Part shown: positions 6,856-16,100 of the stretch, piece by piece
Numbering within the stretch: position 1 is the first letter of the stretch
Layout: each line of letters begins with the position of its first letter
From: CAZDDI01 sp964504195
GTDB lineage: Bacteria; Chloroflexota; Anaerolineae; B4-G1; SLSP01
Assembly (NCBI GenBank): GCA_964504195.1
Contig: CAZDDI010000007.1
Location: forward strand, 50,469 to 114,468
DNA: 64,000 bases
Reading direction: 5' to 3'
The notes under the pieces: model-generated
Databases searched by the model: none
Seen by the model: only the letters and a program-made list of their open reading frames with translations
What the model was told of the DNA's origin: nothing
Position numbers and translations under genes: made by a program

Positions 6856-9033
6856 ATGAACGACCGTGACAGTCTCGAACGCCGCCTGACTATGGCGAAG
6901 CAAGCCCTGGCGATTCTCGAAGAACGCGCTGCGGGGTATACTGCGCTGACTATCCCCGTTGACTTGTTCATTGACCTGAACAAGAAGCGTGAAGAAGTCG
7001 CCCAAATCGAAGCCATGCTCGCGGGCAACGGCGGCGCGCTGTTCCCCAACACCCTGCCCCGGCGCGATATGTTCTTCGGGCGCGAGAAAGAAATGGTGCG
7101 GGTGATGACAGCCCTCTCCCCTGAAGATCGCAGCTGGGGCGCGCTGATTGACGGCATCGGCGGCATCGGTAAGACCGCGCTCGCCGTTGAAATCGCCTAT
7201 CGCTGCAAAGATGAGGCGATGTTCGAGGCTTTCCTCTTCGCCACTGCCAAGCAGACCCGGCTTGATCCCGGCGGGGAATGCGACTTGCGCAATGCTGCCG
7301 ATCTGGATTCGCTGCTGGCAACATTGGCACGTGCGCTGGGCGAAACGGGCGTGCTGCAAGCCCCCGCCGCCGAGAAACCGCAAGCCCTGATCGAAGCACT
7401 CCGCCGATTCAGCGGCCCGCAACGCCGCGTGTTACTCGTCCTTGACAACCTGGAAACGCTACCTGTGGAGGAACAACAAGCAGCCGTGGAATTCCTGCGC
7501 CAGCTGCCGCTCCATTGCAAGGGTCTCGCCACCAGCCGCAAGCGCGCGGGTGATGGCGCGGTTTTCGTGCGCCTGGAGCAGTTGGAATGGAACGCTGCCC
7601 GCCAGATTATGGCCGAAGAAGCCCGCCGCGATGCCGGCCTGGCGCGCGCGCTGGAGCAGGCCGGAGAGTCCAACTGGCAGACGCTTCATGATGCAGCGGG
7701 CGGCTCGCCGCTGGCGTTGCGCTGGGCGCTGGGCTTGATGCGGCAGCGGCACCTCTCGCTGGAGCGCGCCGTGGACTTGCTCCGCGGGCAGCAGGCTGAT
7801 GATCTCTTGCAATTCATGTACCGCGAGGCGCGCAGCGACATGGCCGAAAACGACTGGCAGGTCTTGGGCGCGCTCTCCCTCTTCGCCGCGCCCGCGAGCT
7901 TCGAGGCGTTGGCGGCGACCACCGGCCTGAGCCGTGTCGCGCTCGACGCCGCCACCGAGCGCCTGAGCGCCTACGCTCTGGTGGACGTGGGCGGCCCCGA
8001 TGGCCCCTATAGCCTGCACCCCCTCACCCGACGCATGGCGGCAGATGAACTGGCGAACCAGCCGGAACGCTGCGCAAACCTGCGCCATGCCTTTGCCCGC
8101 TATTGGGTGGACTATGCCCAAAAATACGGCGGCGAGGGCAAGGATGCCTACCAGACTTTCGATAAACTCCAAGCCGAGTGGCCCAACCTCGAGGCCGCCG
8201 CCGGGGAACTGTGGACGCTCACCGGGCTGCCCGGCGCGCTCAAGGATGCCGAATCTGCCAAAATGCTCAACGACATGGCCGTTGCCCTGCGCAATTTCCT
8301 CTGGTCCCGGGGCTACTGGGACGAGCATGTGCGCCTGAGCGAGCAAGCCTACGCCGCCGCCATCGCGCGGGAGGCGCAGCAGGATGCGGGCTGGGCAGCC
8401 TACGATGTAGCCTGGATCCACTACAATCGCGCCGAGACCGACCTCGCCGCAACTTGGGCTAAGCGCTGCGCCACAGCCTGGGAGCGCGGCGGCACACGCC
8501 GCGACCGCGCCTTTGCCGCCCGGATGCGCGGGCTGATAGCCCGGCAGCGCAAGGACACCACCGAAGCCGAGCGGCTTTACACCGAGGCGCTCGCTGCGTA
8601 CCGCGACCTGGGCGAGGAAGACGATCAGGCCGTCGTGCTTAACGACCTGGGGGGCGTGGCGCAGGCGCGGAAGGACTACGCCCGCGCCGAGGGCTACTAC
8701 CGCGCGGCGCTGGCGATTGACGAGAAACTGGGCAAAAAAGAATATCAAGCCACACGGCTCGGCAACCTGGGCCAGCTGGCCCTGGATCGTAACCGCCCCG
8801 CCGAGGCCCGCCCGCTCTTTGAGCGCTCCCTGGCCCTGGCCCGCGAGGTGGGCCGCGAAGACTTGGTTGCCAGCGACCTCTGGGGCCTGGCCCGCGTGCT
8901 GGAGGAAGAAAGCCGCTTCGCCGAGGCGCTCCCCCTGGCGGAAGAGAGCCTGCGCATCCGCGAGAAGCTGCGGCATCGAGATGTGGAAGAGTCGCGCGCG
9001 TTGGTGGAGAGGCTGCGGAAAAAGACCGGCTAG
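6856..9033 (+). CDS. STAND/NB-ARC-type ATPase with TPR repeats
   Basis: A 725-residue protein. Residues 1-60 are helical (MNDRDSLERRLTMAKQAL) and of a kind often placed before bacterial STAND ATPases. The NTPase begins at GREKEMVRV near 75, with P-loop GIGGIGKTALA (K106), Walker B RRVLLVLDNLE near 195 and a GGSPLALRWALG block near 280 like the GLPL motif. A winged-helix-like region follows. From about 440 to the end there are TPR-type repeats, several ending in ALA/AR.YY patterns. STAND proteins are signal-triggered oligomerising switches, used in regulation and in anti-phage defence. No effector domain or defence partner is visible, so the output is unknown. The start is set by AAGGAG five bases before the ATG. 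Confidence 0.85.
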   Translation: MNDRDSLERRLTMAKQALAILEERAAGYTALTIPVDLFIDLNKKREEVAQIEAMLAGNGGALFPNTLPRRDMFFGREKEMVRVMTALSPEDRSWGALIDGIGGIGKTALAVEIAYRCKDEAMFEAFLFATAKQTRLDPGGECDLRNAADLDSLLATLARALGETGVLQAPAAEKPQALIEALRRFSGPQRRVLLVLDNLETLPVEEQQAAVEFLRQLPLHCKGLATSRKRAGDGAVFVRLEQLEWNAARQIMAEEARRDAGLARALEQAGESNWQTLHDAAGGSPLALRWALGLMRQRHLSLERAVDLLRGQQADDLLQFMYREARSDMAENDWQVLGALSLFAAPASFEALAATTGLSRVALDAATERLSAYALVDVGGPDGPYSLHPLTRRMAADELANQPERCANLRHAFARYWVDYAQKYGGEGKDAYQTFDKLQAEWPNLEAAAGELWTLTGLPGALKDAESAKMLNDMAVALRNFLWSRGYWDEHVRLSEQAYAAAIAREAQQDAGWAAYDVAWIHYNRAETDLAATWAKRCATAWERGGTRRDRAFAARMRGLIARQRKDTTEAERLYTEALAAYRDLGEEDDQAVVLNDLGGVAQARKDYARAEGYYRAALAIDEKLGKKEYQATRLGNLGQLALDRNRPAEARPLFERSLALAREVGREDLVASDLWGLARVLEEESRFAEALPLAEESLRIREKLRHRDVEESRALVERLRKKTG

Positions 9034-9118
9034 TTGCTGGTTGCTAGTTGCTTGCGCCTTCTCGCCTTTTCGCTGACTCGCTGACTCGCCGATTCGCCGA
9101 CTCGCCCGCTTGACTTCC
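9034..9118. repeat. Degenerate word repeats (TTGCTGG, CTGACTCG, CGATTCGC)
   Basis: Immediately after the STAND stop come TTGCTGGTTGCTAGTTGC and then a run of CTGACTCG/CCGATTCG words. The TTGACT of the ileS promoter follows directly. Similar words occur at 6262-6350. Confidence 0.5.
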
Positions 9119-9137
9119 CGCCGCGTTATGGTTTAAT
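9110..9137 (+). promoter_or_regulatory. Promoter of the ileS T-box transcript
   Basis: TTGACT (9110-9115), 16-base spacer and TTTAAT (9132-9137). The start point would be near 9144, at the beginning of the T-box leader. Confidence 0.65.
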
Positions 9138-9139
9138 CA

Positions 9140-9471
9140 CCAGTACAGGCGTTGATAGAGACGAGTAGGCGCGGGGAACCGTCACAGCGAGTCCGGGAGG
9201 GTGCGAGCCGGGCGCAGGGAGCCGCGTTGAAAATCACTCCGGAGCCGGTGTCTGAAACGAAACGTACTGCGTAATGCGACCTTCGTAATTTTTTGCGAGG
9301 GTATGTATTTACGCAATACGCAGTACGCAGTAAGACTTCCCGGATGCCCACCGTTATCAGGGCCGCCCATCGTCGTGTGGGAGTGAGGGGACTCGCAGCG
9401 CGCGGGTCAACCAGGGTGGTACCGCGAGAGCGCTTGACGCTCCCGTCCCTGTAGGGATGGGGGCGTTTTTT
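9140..9471 (+). promoter_or_regulatory. T-box riboswitch controlling ileS (specifier ATC)
   Basis: The leader shows the T-box sequence AGGGTGGTACCGCG at 9413-9426 and a terminator hairpin (9437-9471) ending in a T-run. In Stem I, TTGAAAATC puts ATC, an isoleucine codon, at 9233-9235, in the same context as ACC in the thrS leader. This supports the amino-acid assignment of the downstream synthetase. A dispersed hairpin repeat (9264-9331) sits between Stem I and the T-box/antiterminator part. Whether the switch still works with this insertion is not known, but the essential 3' parts are intact. Confidence 0.93.
9264..9331. repeat. TACGCAGTACGCATTACG hairpin inserted inside the ileS T-box
   Basis: Arms GTACTGCGTAATGCG (9264-9278) and CGCAATACGCAGTAC (9312-9326) pair with one mismatch. 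The same family occurs at 9480-9548, 35601-35652 and, as one arm, at 3251-3270. It lies between Stem I and the antiterminator, a position where T-boxes tolerate variable length. Confidence 0.8.
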
Positions 9472-9479
9472 GTGTTCTA

Positions 9480-9548
9480 ATGCGTACTGCGTACTGCGTA
9501 ACGGAGAGCTGCTACCATTGTTCTTTACGCAGTACGCATTACGCAGTA
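9480..9548. repeat. TACGCAGTACGCATTACG hairpin in the ileS leader
   Basis: A second copy of the family lies between the T-box terminator and the ileS ribosome site: the left arm is a run of TGCGTAC words (9481-9500) and the right arm reads TTTACGCAGTACGCATTACG then CAGTA. In the read-through mRNA it would form a long hairpin about 35 bases before the start codon. Confidence 0.75.
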
Positions 9549-9582
9549 TCTACAGCAATTATTCAACGTGGAGGTTGTAACG

Positions 9583-12500
9583 ATGACATTCAAACCCGTC
9601 TCAACACAAGTGGATTTTATCGCGCAGGAGCACGAGGTGCTGGAGTTCTGGCAGCGCGTGGATGCGTTCGGCAAGCTGCGCGCGCTGCGGGCCGACGGGC
9701 CGCGTTGGTCGTTCATTGACGGTCCGATAACGGCTAACAACCCTATGGGCGTGCATCACGCCTGGGGGCGCTCGTACAAGGACCTCTGGCAGCGCTTCTG
9801 GGCCATGCGCGGCTATCAGGAGCGCTACCAGAACGGCTTCGATTGCCAGGGCCTCTGGGTCGAGGTGGAGGTCGAAAAGGAAAAGGGCTTCAAATCCAAG
9901 CGCGATATCGAGCAGCACGGTCTCGCCAATTTCGTGCTCGACTGCAAGGCACGCGTGCTGCGCCAGGCCGCCCGCCAAACCGAGCAATCCATCCGCCTGG
10001 GCAACTGGATGGACTGGAATGATCCCGCTGTGCTACGGACGATGGCCGACAAACTCCAGGAAGATCCGCAGCAGACCTTCACCTACCACGGGCCCGACGG
10101 CCCTGTCACCGATACGGTCGAGCGCCTCGTGGGGCGGCTGGGGATGCCGGAGCTCGGCGGCTCGTATTTCACCTTCGCCACCGAGAACAACTACACCATC
10201 TGGACCTTCATCAAGAAGGTGTGGGAGAAGGGCTGGCTCTACAAGGGCCATGATGTGATGCCCTGGTGCTCGCGCTGCGCCACCGCCATCAGCCAGCACG
10301 AGATTGTGACCGATGGCTATCAGGATCTCACGCACGACGCCGTCGTGGTGCGCTTCCCGCTCCGGGGACGCGAGCAGGAAGCCCTGCTGGTATGGACGAC
10401 GACGCCGTGGACGCTCACGAGCAACGTGGCGGCGGCGGTGGGGTCGGAGCTCACCTACGTCAAGGTGAAATCCGAGCGCGATGGCTGGGTCTACTACCTG
10501 GCCGAGGGCACGCTCAAGACGGTGGTGAAGGGCAAGGTTGAGGTGCTGGCGCGGCTCAAGGGCGCGGAGCTGCTAGGCTGGGAGTACGATGGCCCGTTCG
10601 ATGAACTGCCTGCCGCCATCGCGGCCGGCGCCCCCGCCGCGCATCGCATCATCCCCTGGAGCGAGGTGGGCGAGGCGGAAGGCACGGGTATCGTCCACAT
10701 CGCCCCCGGCTGTGGCGCGGAGGACTTCGGCCTGAGCAAGGAGTTCGACCTGCCCGCGCTCGCGCCGCTCACCGAGGAGGGCGCGTTCCTGGCGGGCTTC
10801 GGCTGGCTCACCGGGCGCGATGTGCATGAGGTGGCGCACGACATCTTCCACGACCTGGAGGAGAAGGGCCGCCTGTATCGCTTTGATCCCTACACCCACC
10901 GCTATCCGATGTGTTGGCGGTGCGCCACGCCGCTCGTTTTCCGCCTGGTGGACGAGTGGTTCATCAGCATGGGGCCGCTCTACGACAAGCCCCGCGAGGA
11001 GGTGACGCCTGAGGAGAAGGCCGCCAGTCTGCGCTACCAGATCATGGATGTGGCGGATCAGATTCAGTGGATTCCCGAATTCGGCCATGAGCGCGAGCTC
11101 GACTGGCTGCGCAACATGCACGATTGGATGATCTCGAAGAAACGCTACTGGGGTCTGGCCCTGCCGATTTGGGTGTGCGAGGCGTGCGAGCACTTCGAGG
11201 TGCTGGGCGATGAGGACGAGCTGCACGCGCGGGCCGTCGCAGGCTGGGACGAGTTCGAGGGACACACGCCCCATCGCCCATACATTGACGCGGTCAAAAT
11301 CGCCTGCCCCCAGTGCGGCGGGCAGATGACGCGCACCAAGGACGTGGGCAACCCCTGGCTGGATGCGGGCAGCGTGGCCTACTCCACCGTGCGCTATCGC
11401 ACCGACCGCGAGTATTGGAAGCAGTGGGTGCCCGCCGAGTGGATCAGCGAATCGTTTCCGGGGCAGTTCCGCAACTGGTTCTACAGCCTCATCACCATGA
11501 GCACCGTCTTCGAGCAAATTCCGCCCGCGAAGATCGTCCACGGTTACGCCACGCTCTGGGCCGAGGATGGCCGCCCGATGCACAAATCCTGGGGTAACGC
11601 CATCTGGTTCGATGACGCTGCCGAGCAGATGGGCGTGGACACGATGCGCTGGATGTACCTGAACCAGAAGCTCGATCAGAACATGCTCTTCGGCTACACG
11701 CGGGCCGATGAAATCCGCCGCCGCTTCATCATCCCTCTGTGGAACGTGTATGCGTTCTTCATCAACTACGCGCGGATTGATGGGTGGGAGCCAGGAGAAA
11801 TGGCAAATGGCGAATGGCAAATGGACGATGGAGATTCGCAATTCGCCATTCGCAATTTGTTGGATCGGTGGATTCTGGCCCGGTTGAAGGAAACCATCGC
11901 GGCGATGACGTCCGGTTACGAGACCTATATTCCGGTGGATGTGGCCGCGCCCGCCGAGGCGTTCCTCGATGACCTGAGCAACTGGTATGTGCGCCGCAGC
12001 CGGCGGCGGTTCTGGGTCAAGCGCGGGCTGAGCGCCGAGGCCGACGCCGACAAGGATGCCGCCTATCGCACGCTCTACACCGTGCTGGTGACGTTCGCCA
12101 AACTGCTCGCGCCCTCGCTGCCGTTCATCAGCGAGGCGATGTATCAGAATCTTGTGCGCCGGGTGGATGCAACCACGCCAGACAGCATCCACCACTGCCT
12201 GTTCCCGACGGCGGAGCCGCTCACGGTGGAGGAGCGCGACCTGGTGGAGACGATGGCTGCCGTGCGGCAGGCCGCTACGCTGGGCCATTCCGTGCGGGCG
12301 ACGGGCAACCTCAAGGTGCGGCAACCGCTGGCCCGCGCCCTCATCGCCGCCGATCCACGCCGCCGCGCCGCGCTCGCTCGCCTGCTCGATCTGCTGGCGG
12401 ATGAACTCAACGTGAAGGCGGTGGATTTCGTCGCGGAAGAGGGCGAGCTGGTGACGTACAACCTGCTCCCCATGAACCGCGTGCTAGGGCCGAAGTTCGG

Positions 12501-12987
12501 GCAGCGCTTCCCGCTGGTGCGGCAGGCGCTCGCCGCGCTGGATGCGGCGCAGGCCGTGGCTCAGCTCCACGCGGGCGAAAGCCTCACGCTCACGCTGAGC
12601 GATGGCAGCGAGGCCACGCTCGCGCCCGCTGAGGTGCTGGTGGAGACGCAGCCGCGCGCGGGCTTCGGCGTGGCGGGCGAGGGCGGCATCGTGGTCGCGC
12701 TCGATACCGCGCTCACGCCGGAGCTGGAGCAGGAAGGGCTGGCGCGCGAGGTCATCCGCCGCGTGCAAGACTTGCGCAAGCAAGCGGATTACGACCTCAC
12801 CGACCGGATCGCCGTGCAGTACCGCGCCGGGGGGAAGCTGGCAGAGGCCATCGCCGCGTTCCGTGCCGCCATCGCCGCCGAGGTGCTGGCGGATACAGTA
12901 GAGGCGGCAGATGCGCCCGCTGGGGATAAATCGTTGGAGGACACAGTCGAGGGCGACGCGCTGGTGGTCGCCGTGCGGCGGATGTAG
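9583..12987 (+). CDS. ileS: Isoleucyl-tRNA synthetase, with atypical signature motifs
   Basis: An 1134-residue class I synthetase. The HIGH-type motif reads NPMGVHHAWGR (H58-H59). The KMSKS-type motif reads RPMHKSWGN (H667, K668, S669), so the canonical first Lys is replaced. The connecting editing domain and two Cys pairs (WVCEACEHF near 525; ACPQCGGQ near 570), probably zinc-binding, are present. It charges tRNA-Ile; the ATC T-box supports this over Val or Leu. The ATG at 9583 has GGAGGT seven bases upstream; an in-frame GTG at 9568 overlaps that site and is less likely. A dispersed repeat is translated in frame around residues 738-760 (11795-11858). A strong terminator follows at 13077. 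Confidence 0.93.
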   Translation: MTFKPVSTQVDFIAQEHEVLEFWQRVDAFGKLRALRADGPRWSFIDGPITANNPMGVHHAWGRSYKDLWQRFWAMRGYQERYQNGFDCQGLWVEVEVEKEKGFKSKRDIEQHGLANFVLDCKARVLRQAARQTEQSIRLGNWMDWNDPAVLRTMADKLQEDPQQTFTYHGPDGPVTDTVERLVGRLGMPELGGSYFTFATENNYTIWTFIKKVWEKGWLYKGHDVMPWCSRCATAISQHEIVTDGYQDLTHDAVVVRFPLRGREQEALLVWTTTPWTLTSNVAAAVGSELTYVKVKSERDGWVYYLAEGTLKTVVKGKVEVLARLKGAELLGWEYDGPFDELPAAIAAGAPAAHRIIPWSEVGEAEGTGIVHIAPGCGAEDFGLSKEFDLPALAPLTEEGAFLAGFGWLTGRDVHEVAHDIFHDLEEKGRLYRFDPYTHRYPMCWRCATPLVFRLVDEWFISMGPLYDKPREEVTPEEKAASLRYQIMDVADQIQWIPEFGHERELDWLRNMHDWMISKKRYWGLALPIWVCEACEHFEVLGDEDELHARAVAGWDEFEGHTPHRPYIDAVKIACPQCGGQMTRTKDVGNPWLDAGSVAYSTVRYRTDREYWKQWVPAEWISESFPGQFRNWFYSLITMSTVFEQIPPAKIVHGYATLWAEDGRPMHKSWGNAIWFDDAAEQMGVDTMRWMYLNQKLDQNMLFGYTRADEIRRRFIIPLWNVYAFFINYARIDGWEPGEMANGEWQMDDGDSQFAIRNLLDRWILARLKETIAAMTSGYETYIPVDVAAPAEAFLDDLSNWYVRRSRRRFWVKRGLSAEADADKDAAYRTLYTVLVTFAKLLAPSLPFISEAMYQNLVRRVDATTPDSIHHCLFPTAEPLTVEERDLVETMAAVRQAATLGHSVRATGNLKVRQPLARALIAADPRRRAALARLLDLLADELNVKAVDFVAEEGELVTYNLLPMNRVLGPKFGQRFPLVRQALAALDAAQAVAQLHAGESLTLTLSDGSEATLAPAEVLVETQPRAGFGVAGEGGIVVALDTALTPELEQEGLAREVIRRVQDLRKQADYDLTDRIAVQYRAGGKLAEAIAAFRAAIAAEVLADTVEAADAPAGDKSLEDTVEGDALVVAVRRM
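11795..11858 (+). repeat. ATTCGCAATTCGCCATTCGC-type repeat inside the ileS reading frame
   Basis: Arm-like stretches GGCAAATGGCGAATGGCAAA and ATTCGCAATTCGCCATTCGC face each other as an imperfect inverted repeat. The same words form an intergenic repeat at 24790-24817 (ATTCGCCATTCGCAATTCGC). Here they add no stop or frameshift and encode a polar stretch (MANGEWQMDDGDSQFAIRN) near the junction of catalytic core and anticodon-binding domain. Confidence 0.8.
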
Positions 12988-12993
12988 CCTCCA

Positions 12994-13073
12994 TTGTCAT
13001 TGCGAGCCGTCTGCGCCGAAGCAATCTCTCTCTCCCGATGGTTGAGATTGCTTCGGCGCGCTCGCAATGACAG
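12994..13073. repeat. TGTCATTGCGAG palindromic repeat, copy A
   Basis: Outer arms TGTCATTGCGAGC and GCTCGCAATGACA enclose inner arms CGAAGCAATCTC and GAGATTGCTTCG. A second full copy is at 59184-59266 and a fragment at 44161-44176. This family is widespread between bacterial genes. Confidence 0.85.
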
Positions 13074-13076
13074 ATG

Positions 13077-13113
13077 CCGGCCCGCGTTGATTTTCCAACG
13101 CGGGCCGGTTTAT
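13077..13113 (+). terminator. Rho-independent terminator of ileS
   Basis: Stem CCGGCCCGCGTTG / CAACGCGGGCCGG with loop ATTTTC, followed by TTTATTTAT. It lies about 90 bases after the ileS stop, beyond the palindromic repeat. Confidence 0.85.
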
Positions 13114-13129
13114 TTATCTACCCGTCCAT

Positions 13130-13158
13130 TTGTAATCCCTCTCAAATGGACGTATACT
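13130..13158 (+). promoter_or_regulatory. Promoter of the first hybrid kinase
   Basis: TTGTAA (13130-13135), a 17-base spacer and TATACT (13153-13158). The predicted start near 13165 lies just ahead of both candidate start codons (13176 and 13200). Confidence 0.55.
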
Positions 13159-13199
13159 TGAAGTAACGAAAACCAATGTGCTGGAGCGAGTACTTCTCA

Positions 13200-16100
13200 A
13201 TGAATGAACCCACGCTATTCGAACGCTATGGCATCGAGCGGCTGCTCATCCACCAGCCGCCCTTTGGCATGAGCGAGAAAGGTCAGCGCACTGATTTCAT
13301 CAGTGGTACTTCTATCAGAAGCACGTTGCTGTACATGCAAGAGGTGGTCGAGCGGGTCACAGCACAAGGATTGCCTCTTCATCTTAGCGCCGATGAACGC
13401 GCCGCAGAGGCCCAAGCCGCCAGCCAATGTGCGTTGGAGTCGCTACTTGAGATGCTTAATGCTTCGCTGGTAGATCCTCAACATTACATCACCGCCGAAT
13501 ACTTGCTCAATGCGCGTAATTACTATTCCTACGAGTTCAGTCTGGTGCTGGGTGAGTACGCTAAAGCTATCGCCGGTGAAGAGGATTTTTACTTCAAGCG
13601 CGGGCAACGCACGATTCCAGCTTCGTTGGTGTGGGTTGTGCGCCCGTTTTCCGTAAGCCAGGTTTACGTGGCGGTTCCCCGGTTATTGAGTAACTTCGCC
13701 AGCACGCATATCACGCTTATAGATAGCAGCCCACAGCGCGCTGTCCTCCGTTGGAAGCCCACGCGCGAGCTACAGCAGCTCTCCCCGCAGTATGGCGAAG
13801 CGTATATCCGCATGGGCAGTCAGGTTTACCGTGGGATGCTATCTTCAATTCCGCAGATCATTGAGGGGTTGCCGCCTGCTACAGTTCATGAAACATGTGT
13901 AGAGTCTGATGGGCCATGTTTGGATTGGGAATTTACCTGGCAAAAATCGTCGTCACGGCGGGATTATCGTCCGCTATTGGGCGCAGCAGTTTCGGTTTTC
14001 TTAGGCTTGCTTGCCTGGCTGGGGCGACCTGATAGCACCTGGTTGTTGCTCGGTATCCCCGTTCCGGTGCTGGTAGGGTGGTACAGCAGCCAGTTACGCC
14101 GACTGCGCGCCTCCGAAGCGCGCCAGGCCCAACACTTGCACGAACAGCAATCTCTGGCCGAAAGCCAGCACATGGAATTGCTGGCGGCTTACCGCGATCT
14201 GCAAATCGCCAACATTGATCTGGAACAGCGGGTGCGCGAGCTCACCGTGCTGCACCGTATCGGCCAAACGATTGCCTCCACGCTCAACCTGGATGTGCTG
14301 TTGCGACAAACTGTTCAAATGGTCATAGAAGATTTGCCTTTCGACCGGGCCGTGATTTTGCTAGTAGATGAAAAACGGCAAGCTTTGATTCCCGGTCCTT
14401 CCAGTGGCGATACCCCGGAAATGGCCGCCCTCCTGCAACAGTTGGAGATTCCGCTGACCAAAACCGATTGGGCGCCCATTAAGGCGCTCCAGCGCGGCGA
14501 GCCAGTGCTTATCAACTCGTTGGATGAAGTACATCCTGATGCTTTCTCGTTCATCCAGACGCTCGGTAGCTCGGCTTTCCTCTCTGTGCCTTTGGAAACC
14601 AAAGGCAAGGCGGTGGGCGTGTTGGTGGTGGATAATGCGCGCACGGAGTTGCCCTTTACGCAGAAGAGCCAGGATGTGTTGATGACTCTGAGCCGCTCGA
14701 TCGCTGTGGCTGTTGAAAATGTACGTCTCTATCAGGGTATTGAGGACTACAATCGCACCCTGGAGCAACGCGTGGAGGCGCGTACCCGGCAGTTGCAACA
14801 GCAGGGTGAATATCTGACCGCTCTCAATGAGACTACTGTCGCGCTAATGCGCCGCCTCAACCTCAGCGATTTGCTGGTGACGCTGGTCATGCGCGCTGGG
14901 CAGCTCATGGGAACTGCCCATGGTTTTGTAGACCTGGTGGATCGAGAGCAGGGGGTTATCGAGTGCAAAGTAGGCGTGGGTATTTTTGGTGACGCCATTG
15001 GCACGCGTTTGACCTGTGGCCAAGGGTTTTCTGGCGGCATCTGGGCCAGCGGGCAACCCTTCATGGTTAATGATTATGACCGGTGGGAATACCGTTCGCC
15101 GACGGTCAAGGCTGGCTTGATCCGGGCCGTGGCAGGCGCCCCCCTCACTTCTGGTGATGAGATCGTAGGCGTTATCGGTCTGGCGCATCCGGCCGGCGTG
15201 CAGGCTGTTTTTAGTGAAGACGAACTTGCGCAGCTTACCCGCTTTGCCGAGTTAGCCTCAATTGCGCTGGATAACGCACGTCTTTATACTGAGGCGCAGC
15301 AGCGTATCACGGAGCTCGCCATTCTCAACGAAATTGCCCAAACACTTCCCAAAGCCCTGGCGTTAGAGGAATTGTTGGAGGTGATTTATCAACAGGTAGG
15401 GCGTGTCTTTGATACTCGCAATTTCTTCGTCGCTATTCACGACAGCGCCAGCAACCGTTGGCAGATGGTTTACCAGATAGAGCGTGGGGCACGCCAGGAA
15501 CCCGGTTGGCGGCATGTGAGTGAGGGCCTTACCGGTCATATTATCCGCACACAACAGTCCTTACGCTTTACGAATAAAACCGAATTGCGAGAGTTTCACA
15601 TTCAACGTCAACAGGAACCGTTAGGAGACCCGGCGCTTTCCTGGATGGGTATCCCTCTCGTCGCCGCCGATGCAGTAGTGGGCGTCATGGCAATTCAGAG
15701 CTATGATCAAGAAAGTCTGTACAGCCCCGCCGATCTGGCGCTTTTCACTATCATCGGCTCGCAAGTGGCTGTTGCTATCTACAATGCACGCCTTTTTGCA
15801 GCGGCGCAAGACCGCGCGCGGTTGCTTTCCATCGCGGCTGAGATCGCGCGTGTCGCTAGCACGATGTTGCGGCGTGAAGAGCTCCTCCCCCGCGTGGTAG
15901 AACTCATTCGCGAACGTTTTAAGTTGTATTATGTGGGTCTGTTCCTAAACGATAATGCCGGCGTGTGGACGGTGTTACAGGCAGGTACGGGTGAAGCTGG
16001 TCAGGCGATGCTTTCCGCTGGGCATCGTCTGGCAATAGAGCCTTCCTCTATGACGGGGGCGTGTATTACCGAGCGGCGGGCGCAAGTCTCTTTCGATGTG

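Noticed and set aside
7459..8976. 505-codon minus-strand frame opposite the STAND gene
   Set aside because: Same reason: it lies wholly within a well-supported gene, and its composition is low-complexity antisense.
10573..12324. Long open frame on the minus strand opposite ileS
   Set aside because: It is the mirror of GC-rich codons of a clear synthetase, with no ribosome site and His/Arg/Pro-rich content typical of shadow frames.
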